Part shown: in pieces, positions 57,130-64,000 of the stretch | Numbering within the stretch: the stretch's first letter is position 1 | Layout of the letters: each line of letters begins with the position of its first letter | Assembly: GCA_910577335.1 (NCBI GenBank) | Contig: CAJTMJ010000018.1 | Span: forward strand, 1-64,000 | Direction: 5' to 3' | Source: an uncultured Duncaniella sp. | Lineage (GTDB): Bacteria > Bacteroidota > Bacteroidia > Bacteroidales > Muribaculaceae | DNA length: 64,000 bases | The notes under the pieces: model-generated | What the model was told of the DNA's origin: nothing | What the model saw: the letters and a program-made list of their open reading frames with translations, nothing else | Databases searched by the model: none | Program-made: the position numbers and the translations under genes

Positions 57130-58002
57130 ATGCCAACCAAAGTCATAGATAAAAGTGACGAGATTCGTTTCACGAAGATGCATGGCATAGGCAATGATTA
57201 CATATATATAAATTGCCTTGAAAAAATGCCTGCCGACCTACCGCAATTAGCGGTAGAAATGAGTGACCGGCATTTTGGAGTTGGTGGAGACGGCATAGTG
57301 CTGATTCGCCCTTCGGAAGTGGCAGACTTCAAGATGAGAATGTTTAACAACGACGGTTCGGAAGCCCGTATGTGCGGCAACGCCTCCCGTTGCATAGCCC
57401 GCTACCTCCACGACAACCACCTGACGCCTAATAACGTGATAAACCTTGAAACCCTATCGGGTATCAAGGTTTTGTCGCTTAATTTAGACACCGATAATGA
57501 GGTGGAATCAGTCACGGTAGATATGGGAGAACCCATTCTTAACCCCTCAAAAATCCCTGCCGATTTCCCCGGAGAGATGATGGTGGAACAGAAAATCCAC
57601 ACCACTCACGGAGACATGGTTGTGACAGCGGTTTCAATGGGGAATCCCCATTGTGTGATATTCGTTGACAAGATAGAGAATGTCCCGTTTGACACCTTAG
57701 GTCCTGAATTGGAAAAACACCCGGTATGGCCCGACAGAGCAAACATTGAATTTGTAGAGATTATAAGTGATACAGAGGTGAGAATGCGTGTATGGGAACG
57801 AGGCACTGGGGAGACTCTTGCCTGCGGAACCGGGGCATGTGCCACCGCTGTCGCTTCGGCTATTACGGGAAGAACCGGTAGGGATATCACGGTTCATCTT
57901 CGTGGCGGCGATCTGAATATAAAGTGGGGTGAAGACAACCACGTGTATATGACAGGTAGTGCCACAAAAGTGTTTGACGGTGTGTATAAACGGAAATGTT
58001 AA
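57130..58002 (+). CDS. dapF: Diaminopimelate epimerase
   Basis: DapF converts LL- to meso-diaminopimelate, the cross-linking residue of peptidoglycan and the precursor of lysine. The 290-residue protein shows both catalytic cysteines: the first in NDGSEARMCGNASRCIARY and the second in ETLACGTGACATAVAS, together with the GIGNDYIYINC opening and GDGIVLI. The N-terminus has about ten more residues (MPTKVIDKSDEIRFTK) than E. coli DapF. The next gene, 23 bases after the stop, is dapL, so the two successive steps of the pathway are cotranscribed. Confidence 0.97.
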   Translation: MPTKVIDKSDEIRFTKMHGIGNDYIYINCLEKMPADLPQLAVEMSDRHFGVGGDGIVLIRPSEVADFKMRMFNNDGSEARMCGNASRCIARYLHDNHLTPNNVINLETLSGIKVLSLNLDTDNEVESVTVDMGEPILNPSKIPADFPGEMMVEQKIHTTHGDMVVTAVSMGNPHCVIFVDKIENVPFDTLGPELEKHPVWPDRANIEFVEIISDTEVRMRVWERGTGETLACGTGACATAVASAITGRTGRDITVHLRGGDLNIKWGEDNHVYMTGSATKVFDGVYKRKC

Positions 58003-58025
58003 GATATAAATTATAGTCATTGGAT

Positions 58026-59255
58026 ATGTTTAGGATTAATGATAATTTCACAAAACTTCCTGCTTCCTATCTTTTTAGCGAAGTGGCTCGCAGAGTGAGC
58101 GCCTATCAGGAAGCAAACCCCGGAGTGGAAATAATAAGAATGGGGATAGGGGATGTGACACGTCCTTTGTGCCCTGCTGTTATTGAAGCACTCCACAAGG
58201 CTGTGGACGATGAAGCTAAGGGTGAAACATTTCATGGCTATGGACCAGAACAAGGTTACAGTTTCCTTACTGAGAAGATTGCCGAATATGACTATCGCCG
58301 CAGAGGCATAGATATATCTCCGGATGAGATATTCATCAGTGACGGTGCCAAGAGCGACACCGGTAACATAGGCGACATACTCGCTGTCACAAACAAAGTG
58401 GCAGTGACCGACCCGGTTTATCCCGTATACATAGACACTAATGTGATGGCAGGGAGAGGCGGCGAACTTCTTGAAGATGGCAGATGGAGCAATATTGAAT
58501 ATCTGCCTTGCAATGCTGAGAACGATTTCATACCCGCGTTGCCTAAAGAGAATCCCGATGTCATATATCTATGCTATCCTAATAATCCAACCGGCACTGC
58601 TCTGACACGTGACGAGCTTAAGAAATGGGTGGACTATTGCAGGATATACGGCTCGCTGTTGCTGTTTGATGCCGCATACGAGGCATACATACGTGAAGAT
58701 GATGTGCCTCATTCAATATATGAAATAGAAGGTGCCAAGGAAGTGGCTATAGAGTTCCGCAGTTATTCCAAGACAGCAGGATTCACCGGTATACGTCTTG
58801 GGTACACCGTGGTGCCGAAAGCGTTGCAGGGACGAGACTCGGAGGGTGACGAAGTGACTTTGAACCCGTTGTGGCGACGCAGACAGACTACCAAATTCAA
58901 TGGCGCAAGTTATCTGACCCAGCGAGGAGCAGAGGCTTTGTATACCGACGAGGGTCAGCGTCAGGTGCGTGAGACAATTGACTACTATCTTGAAAATGCC
59001 CGTATAATTCGTGAGGGTCTTTCATCAGCAGGCTATAATGTGGTAGGCGGAGTTAATTCACCATATATATGGGTTAAGACTCCGGGTGATATGACCTCGT
59101 GGGAATTTTTCGATTACCTGTTGGAGCGTTATCACATTGTCGGCACACCCGGCAGTGGCTTCGGACCCTCGGGTGAGGGTTATTTCCGTCTTACGGCGTT
59201 TAACAGCCGTGAAAACACTCAAAAAGCTGTGGAGCGCCTTTGTGAGGGACGGTAG
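58026..59255 (+). CDS. dapL: LL-Diaminopimelate aminotransferase
   Basis: DapL makes LL-diaminopimelate from tetrahydrodipicolinate in one PLP-dependent step, bypassing the acylated intermediates. The protein of about 409 residues is a fold-type I aminotransferase with [18 protein letters not shown] near the N-terminus, [31 protein letters not shown], the PLP-lysine segment [20 protein letters not shown], and [14 protein letters not shown] near the end. The ATG at 58026 ([17 protein letters not shown]) is preferred over the TTG at 58020, because DapL proteins begin at this point. It is paired with dapF, showing that this organism uses the aminotransferase variant of lysine and cell-wall precursor synthesis. 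Confidence 0.97.
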   Translation: MFRINDNFTKLPASYLFSEVARRVSAYQEANPGVEIIRMGIGDVTRPLCPAVIEALHKAVDDEAKGETFHGYGPEQGYSFLTEKIAEYDYRRRGIDISPDEIFISDGAKSDTGNIGDILAVTNKVAVTDPVYPVYIDTNVMAGRGGELLEDGRWSNIEYLPCNAENDFIPALPKENPDVIYLCYPNNPTGTALTRDELKKWVDYCRIYGSLLLFDAAYEAYIREDDVPHSIYEIEGAKEVAIEFRSYSKTAGFTGIRLGYTVVPKALQGRDSEGDEVTLNPLWRRRQTTKFNGASYLTQRGAEALYTDEGQRQVRETIDYYLENARIIREGLSSAGYNVVGGVNSPYIWVKTPGDMTSWEFFDYLLERYHIVGTPGSGFGPSGEGYFRLTAFNSRENTQKAVERLCEGR

Positions 59256-59315
59256 AGATACATTTTACAAATAAAAGACTATATCTATTTATAAATTTAC
59301 TTAACTTACTATTTT

Positions 59316-61505
59316 ATGTCAAGTTTAAGATTCAAAGTTGTTGAAGAGGCTTCAAACCGTAAGGCTGTAGCTGTGGAGATCCCGAAAGAACGCCCCACAG
59401 AGTATTATGGCTGCAAAGTGTTCAACCGTGGCAAGATGTTCAAATATCTGCCCCTTGAGACTTACAAAGCTCTCATCAACGCCATTGACAACAAGGAGCC
59501 ATTGTCACGCAAAGTAGCTGACAGTGTAGCTGAAGGTATGAAACAATGGGCTATCGATAATGGTGCCCGCCATTATACCCATTGGTTCCAGCCATTGACC
59601 GAGACCACTGCTGAAAAGCATGACGGATTCGTCGAGCATGACGGCAAAGGTGGCATGGTGGAGGAATTCAGCGGCAAGCTTCTTGTGCAGCAGGAACCTG
59701 ACGCATCAAGTTTCCCGAATGGCGGTATCCGCAACACCTTTGAAGCACGCGGCTACTCTGCATGGGATATCTCTTCTCCCGCATTCATCATTGACAACAC
59801 ACTCTGTATTCCGACTATCTTCATCTCCTACACAGGTGAGTCGTTGGACTACAAGACACCTTTGCTTCGCGCTCTTTCAGCTGTCGATAAGGCAGGTACT
59901 GCTGTGGCACAGCTTTTTGACCCGAATGTGAAGCATGTAATCTCCAACCTCGGCTGGGAACAGGAATATTTCCTTGTGGATGAGGCTCTTTATGCCGCAC
60001 GTCCTGACTTGGTGCTTACAGGAAGAACACTTATGGGACATGAGTCGGCAAAGAACCAGCAGCTTGAGGACCATTATTTCGGAGCTATTCCTTCACGTGT
60101 GCAGGCATTCATGCTCGATCTTGAAATCGAAGCTCACAAGCTTGGTATCCCTGTGAAGACACGCCATAACGAAGTTGCTCCCAACCAGTTTGAGCTTGCA
60201 CCTATATATGAGGAAACCAACCTTGCCAATGACCACAACATGCTTATCATGTCGGTAATGGCTGAGGTGGCTCGCCGTCATAATTTCCGTGTGCTTCTGC
60301 ACGAGAAGCCTTTTGCAGGTATCAACGGTTCAGGTAAGCATTGCAACTGGTCGCTCGGTACCGACACCGGCACTCTGCTCTTTGCTCCCGGCAAGACTCC
60401 AAAGGATAACCTTCAGTTCATAGCATTTGTGGCAAATGTGATGGCTGCGGTGCACCGTCACAACGGATTGCTTAAGGCTTCCATAATGTCAGCCACCAAC
60501 TGCCATCGTCTTGGTGCTAATGAGGCGCCTCCAGCTATCATATCAATCTTTACCGGCAGTCAGCTCACCGAAATACTCAACAAGATTAAGAACTCGGACA
60601 AGGATGAGCTTATAGCTCTTGCCGGCAAGGAGGAACTTAACCTCGGTGTGGCTCAGATTCCGGAAATCATGCTTGACAATACCGACCGCAACCGCACATC
60701 GCCTTTCGCATTCACCGGAAACCGTTTTGAATTCCGTGCGGTAGGTTCAAGCGCCAACTGTGCGTCAGCGATGATTGCACTCAATGCCGCAGTGGCAGAG
60801 CAGCTCTCAGATTTCCGTAAGAAAATAGACAGCCGTCTTGAAAATGGCGAGGATCTGCATCATGCGTTGCTTGCTGAAATCAAATCATTGCTTCTGTATT
60901 CCGAAGCCATACATTTTGACGGCAACGGTTACTCGGAAGAGTGGAAAGAGGAAGCCGCACGTCGTGGCTTGGACTGCGAGACTAACCCGGCGTTGATTTT
61001 TGATGCATACTTGCGTCCGTCGTCAGTGGAAATGTTCAGCAAGACCGGTGTCATGAATCATGTGGAGCTTGAAGCCCGTAATGAGGTAAAATGGGAAATG
61101 TATACTAAGAAGATACAAATTGAAGCACGTGTCCTCGGCGACCTTGCTATCAATCATATCATCCCTGTGGCTACCCGTTATCTTTCCATACTCCTTGACA
61201 ATATGGTGAAGATGCGTGAGCTGTTCCCCGGAAACAAGGGTGTGGAGCTCTCATCGCAGGATGCCGTAACGGTTGAAAAGATCATGCGTCACTGTACTAT
61301 AATCAAGGAGGAGGTTGCCAAGATGATCAATTCCCGAAAGGAAGCCAATAAGATTGACTCCGAAAGGGATAAGGCATTGGCTTATTCACGCAATGTGGCT
61401 CCGAGCCTTGAAATTATCCGTTATCATATCGACAAACTCGAATTGATGGTGGATAATGAGATGTGGCCACTTCCAAAATATCGTGAACTACTCTTTATCC
61501 GTTAA
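59316..61505 (+). CDS. glnN: Type III glutamine synthetase
   Basis: This 729-residue enzyme makes glutamine from glutamate, ammonium and ATP. Its length and sequence are of GSIII, the large dodecameric form typical of Bacteroidota. Signatures include the N-terminal YYGCKVFNRGKMFKYLPLET, the SYTGESLDYKTPLLRAL segment, the ammonium/glutamate-site RHNEVAPNQFELAPIYEETN, and HEKPFAGINGSGKHCNWSLG followed by the DTGTLLFAPG loop. A Lys/Glu-rich helical C-terminus (residues 660-729) is also usual. It is monocistronic, with its own terminator after it. Along with gdhA it covers ammonium assimilation. Confidence 0.97.
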   Translation: MSSLRFKVVEEASNRKAVAVEIPKERPTEYYGCKVFNRGKMFKYLPLETYKALINAIDNKEPLSRKVADSVAEGMKQWAIDNGARHYTHWFQPLTETTAEKHDGFVEHDGKGGMVEEFSGKLLVQQEPDASSFPNGGIRNTFEARGYSAWDISSPAFIIDNTLCIPTIFISYTGESLDYKTPLLRALSAVDKAGTAVAQLFDPNVKHVISNLGWEQEYFLVDEALYAARPDLVLTGRTLMGHESAKNQQLEDHYFGAIPSRVQAFMLDLEIEAHKLGIPVKTRHNEVAPNQFELAPIYEETNLANDHNMLIMSVMAEVARRHNFRVLLHEKPFAGINGSGKHCNWSLGTDTGTLLFAPGKTPKDNLQFIAFVANVMAAVHRHNGLLKASIMSATNCHRLGANEAPPAIISIFTGSQLTEILNKIKNSDKDELIALAGKEELNLGVAQIPEIMLDNTDRNRTSPFAFTGNRFEFRAVGSSANCASAMIALNAAVAEQLSDFRKKIDSRLENGEDLHHALLAEIKSLLLYSEAIHFDGNGYSEEWKEEAARRGLDCETNPALIFDAYLRPSSVEMFSKTGVMNHVELEARNEVKWEMYTKKIQIEARVLGDLAINHIIPVATRYLSILLDNMVKMRELFPGNKGVELSSQDAVTVEKIMRHCTIIKEEVAKMINSRKEANKIDSERDKALAYSRNVAPSLEIIRYHIDKLELMVDNEMWPLPKYRELLFIR

Positions 61506-61533
61506 TTAATCATACAGGATATGGCAGAATAAT

Positions 61534-61580
61534 AAAAATCCATGGTAATCTCACTAAAGTTGATTTTGCCATGGATTTTT
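61534..61580 (+). terminator. glnN terminator
   Basis: AAAAATCCATGG and CCATGGATTTTT form a perfect 12-bp stem around a 23-base loop, ending in a T-run. Confidence 0.75.
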
Positions 61581-61594
61581 TCAGTGTATTTTTG

Positions 61595-61602
61595 TAAATT
61601 TG
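61595..61602 (+). promoter_or_regulatory. -7 promoter element of the purF-type gene
   Basis: TAAATTTG matches TAnnTTTG and lies 34 bases before the start codon, just after the glnN terminator. Confidence 0.5.
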
Positions 61603-61636
61603 CGAAACTATCAACTAATTATCACCTCAGACAGCG

Positions 61637-63526
61637 ATGGAGATATTAAAGCATGAGTGCGGCGTGGCAATGATACGCTTGCTGAAACCACTCGAATACT
61701 ACAAAAAGAAATACGGGACCTACGCATACGGGATAAACAAACTTTATCTCCTGATGGAGAAACAGCATAACCGAGGGCAGGAAGGCGCCGGAGTAGGGGT
61801 GGTGAAAATGCATTCACAGCCCGGTAATGAGTATGTGTTTCGTGAGAGGGCACTTGGAAAGGATGCGATTCAGGAGATATTCGATGAAATACGTGACAAG
61901 CTGAGCAATGCGCATCTTGCCGAGCATGACAGTGAGTGGATAGAACGTTATGCGCCTTTCCTCGGAGAGATATACATGGGACATTTGCGTTATTCCACCA
62001 CAGGTAAGAGCGGGATTTCATATTGCCATCCTTTCCTGCGCCGTAACAACTGGCGTTCAAGAAATCTGCTCATGTGCGGTAATTTCAACATGACAAATGT
62101 AGACTCCATATTTGACGAAGTGGCTGCCTGCGGTCAGCATCCCCGCATATACAGTGACACCGTGGTTCTGCTCGAACAGCTTGGCGATGCTCTTGACAAA
62201 GAGAATCACCGTATCTACAGACAGTACAGAGATTCGATGGACGGCTATCGTCTTGCCTGCCAGATAGAGGATAACCTCGACATGCGCCGTGTGCTTGCTT
62301 CGAAGGCTCATTCATGGGACGGAGGATTTGTGATATGCGGTGCGACAGGTTCGGGCGATATGTTCGCTTTGCGTGACCGTCACGGCATACGACCAGCTTT
62401 CTATTATTACGACGATGAGATTGTGGTGCTTGCTTCGGAGCGTCCGGTGATTCAGACCACGTTTGATATTCCTCGCCGTGCCATCAAAGAGCTTACTCCC
62501 GGAAGTGCCCTCATAGTCAACAAGGCTGGTACGGTTTCGGTGGATGACATATTGGGTGAGGCTGAGAATCAACGATGCTCGTTCGAACGTATCTATTTCT
62601 CACGAGGCAGTGACGCTGATATTTATCGTGAACGCAAGCAGTTGGGATGCAATGTGGTGCCAGCCATAATGAAAAGCATCGGGAATGATTTCAAACATTC
62701 GGTATTCTCATTTATCCCCAACACTGCCGAAGTGGCTTTTATAGGTATGTGTTCGCAGCTTGAAAAGGAGCTTAACAAGGTAAAAGAAGCACAGATCCTC
62801 GAAGCTAAGGAGGCGGGTACGCTCACTCCGGAATTGTTGTCGGAAATCATGCGGCAGAATCTCCGTATAGAGAAGGTGGCGATAAAGGATATAAAGCTAC
62901 GCACATTCATAGCTGAAGGTGAGTCACGCAATGACCTTGCCGCCCATGTCTATGATGTGACCTACGGGATAATTGAAAACGGTGTTGACAATGTTGTGGT
63001 GATAGATGACAGTATCGTCAGGGGAACAACTCTCAAACAGTCGATCCTCCGTATGCTTGACCGTCTGCACCCCAAAAAGATAGTCGTGGTATCATCATCC
63101 CCGCAGGTTCGCTATCCCGATTATTACGGTATAGATATGTCGCGCATGGGCGAATTTATAGCATTCCGTGCCGCTGTGCAGCTGCTTAAAGACAGAGGTA
63201 TGGAGAATGTGCTTGAGGAAACTTATCGCAAATGCCTTGAACAGGAGAAGCTGCTTGACATTGAGATGAAGAATTGTGTCAAAGCCATATATGCCCCGTT
63301 CACGCAGGATGAAATCTCAAATAAGATAGTGGAAATGCTCACTGCCGACGGTTCGATAAATGCCGAGGTCGAGTTAGTCTATCAGACTCTCGAAGGGCAG
63401 CGGGACGCCATACCCACTTGTCCGGGTGACTGGTATTTTTCCGGAAATTATCCCACTCCGGGTGGTGTGCGGCTTGTCAACAGGGCATATATAAATTATT
63501 ACGAAGGTAACACTGAAAAAAGATGA
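61637..63526 (+). CDS. purF: Amidophosphoribosyltransferase (PurF-type), long form
   Basis: PurF starts purine synthesis by transferring the glutamine amide to PRPP. The 629-residue protein has an Ntn-type glutaminase domain with the probable nucleophile Cys8 (MEILKHECGVAM), RGQEGAGVGVV, LGEIYMGHLRYSTTG and LMCGNFNMTN. The PRPP-binding motif is VVVIDDSIVRGTTLKQSI near residue 452, followed by VVSSSPQVRYPDYYGIDM. It is over 100 residues longer than E. coli PurF, with insertions in the glutaminase part and a longer C-terminus; this long form is seen in Bacteroidota, so whether it is the main PurF or a paralogue is uncertain. Its stop overlaps the start of an exported protein gene (ATGA). Confidence 0.88.
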   Translation: MEILKHECGVAMIRLLKPLEYYKKKYGTYAYGINKLYLLMEKQHNRGQEGAGVGVVKMHSQPGNEYVFRERALGKDAIQEIFDEIRDKLSNAHLAEHDSEWIERYAPFLGEIYMGHLRYSTTGKSGISYCHPFLRRNNWRSRNLLMCGNFNMTNVDSIFDEVAACGQHPRIYSDTVVLLEQLGDALDKENHRIYRQYRDSMDGYRLACQIEDNLDMRRVLASKAHSWDGGFVICGATGSGDMFALRDRHGIRPAFYYYDDEIVVLASERPVIQTTFDIPRRAIKELTPGSALIVNKAGTVSVDDILGEAENQRCSFERIYFSRGSDADIYRERKQLGCNVVPAIMKSIGNDFKHSVFSFIPNTAEVAFIGMCSQLEKELNKVKEAQILEAKEAGTLTPELLSEIMRQNLRIEKVAIKDIKLRTFIAEGESRNDLAAHVYDVTYGIIENGVDNVVVIDDSIVRGTTLKQSILRMLDRLHPKKIVVVSSSPQVRYPDYYGIDMSRMGEFIAFRAAVQLLKDRGMENVLEETYRKCLEQEKLLDIEMKNCVKAIYAPFTQDEISNKIVEMLTADGSINAEVELVYQTLEGQRDAIPTCPGDWYFSGNYPTPGGVRLVNRAYINYYEGNTEKR

Positions 63527-64000
63527 AACATTTAACCTCTCTCCGATCTCTCCTTTTCGTTTTCTCGCTAATAGCTGTCGCCAGAGGTTCGGCGCAGTCG
63601 TATTGGGCTGAGAGAACTTATTATGAAACTCCTGTCACGCTGCGTGATTCATTCGTGACGCTTACCTCTGTTCATGAACACTCTCCCCAATCGCTGTGCG
63701 TGGAAGCGAGAGGTGCCATGAAGAGCGGGATAGGGGAGCGGTCAGGTCTTGCACCATCATTTTGGGGGATGAAAGTCGTGTTAGGGTCGGACACTTTGCT
63801 TGTGACGCTGCGCCACGGAAATACTGACTTCGGCGATTTACTTGACAAGCGTTTTACACGCATATCAGTATGTCGCAACGGAGATGAGGTAGGAGCAAAA
63901 GATTTTACTGATGATTTTGCGACATCTTCGGGTGGATACAACACACTATTAGTGGAAATAGACAGCGGGAGTTCAACGCTGAAACTGGCAGGTGGGTCAC
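63523..64000 (+). CDS. Exported protein of unknown function (partial, runs off the window)
   Basis: An ATG at 63523 overlaps the purF-type stop codon by four bases (ATGA) and opens a frame that stays free of stops to the end of the window (159 codons). It begins MKHLTSLRSLLFVFSLIAVA and has a signal peptide cleaved near GSAQS. The mature part is beta-rich (SYWAERTYYETPVTLRDSFV, VVLGSDTLLVTLRHGNTDFG) and resembles exported beta-sandwich domains such as sugar-binding or lipocalin-like folds, but I do not recognise a family. Translational coupling to a purine enzyme is curious. The true C-terminus and any catalytic domain lie outside the window. Confidence 0.7.
   Translation, partial: MKHLTSLRSLLFVFSLIAVARGSAQSYWAERTYYETPVTLRDSFVTLTSVHEHSPQSLCVEARGAMKSGIGERSGLAPSFWGMKVVLGSDTLLVTLRHGNTDFGDLLDKRFTRISVCRNGDEVGAKDFTDDFATSSGGYNTLLVEIDSGSSTLKLAGGS

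Noticed and set aside
1..64000. tRNA, rRNA, insertion sequence, prophage or CRISPR-Cas genes
   Set aside because: Looked for by eye on both strands; I saw no cloverleaf with a conserved T-loop, no rRNA-like sequence, no transposase or integrase, and no cas gene. A tRNA scan would be needed for certainty.

Overview
The window is a piece of a Bacteroidota chromosome, most likely order Bacteroidales and perhaps family Muribaculaceae (family-level placement is inference). The evidence is a SusC/SusD pair controlled by an ECF sigma factor and a FecR anti-sigma factor, menaquinone genes, type III glutamine synthetase, LL-diaminopimelate aminotransferase, a GH13_8-type glycogen branching enzyme, a DUF4293 protein, a PCMD lipoprotein, and many promoters with the Bacteroides-type TAnnTTTG -7 element, some with a TTG/TTTG element 19-21 bases upstream. 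I see no rRNA, tRNA, CRISPR array, transposase or prophage.

Layout. 1-2.1 kb: a YhcH-family sugar protein, a small macro-like protein, and a toxin-antitoxin pair with a palindromic operator. 2.2-6.4 kb: a GH28 glycosidase, an orphan protein with hexapeptide repeats, and der. 6.4-13.4 kb: susD-susC-fecR on the minus strand with the ECF sigma gene divergent. 13.4-16.5 kb: asnS and an RluB-type pseudouridine synthase with a very long Asn/Gln/Gly repeat domain. 16.9-20.5 kb: a sodium symporter and glgB. 20.6-23.5 kb: menB-menC-menE. 23.6-26.8 kb: a flippase-like membrane protein, an NfeD-type membrane protease and kdsB. 26.9-31.1 kb: gdhA, serB, a DUF4293 protein and surE. 31.1-34.0 kb: a minus-strand group of an Lrp regulator, mtaB and a glycosyltransferase. 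34.3-38.2 kb: an LptD-like protein, a small outer-membrane barrel and a 78-residue protein. 38.3-47.6 kb: a second ECF sigma factor, its probable membrane anti-sigma factor, a Spy-like periplasmic protein, a 1900-residue alpha-2-macroglobulin without the thioester motif, and a membrane-anchored HTH regulator; this looks like an envelope-stress module. 47.6-48.3 kb: no long gene, but two compact candidate transcription units (sRNA or small protein). 48.3-52.3 kb: divergent exported proteins of unknown function. 52.4-56.9 kb: a receiver/ATP-grasp signalling-type protein and a second, catalytically degenerate GH28 protein. 57.1-64 kb: dapF, dapL, glnN, a purF-type gene and the start of an exported protein coupled to it.

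The most unusual signals are a dispersed intergenic element with core GAACTGATTTAAA, often as an inverted pair and mostly in 5' leaders; the repeat-rich RluB; the thioester-less alpha-2-macroglobulin with its sigma/anti-sigma neighbours; the receiver-linked ATP-grasp protein without a phosphohistidine domain; and the two candidate small transcripts at 47.8-48.3 kb. All promoter, operator and terminator calls come from reading the sequence by eye and are not experimentally supported.
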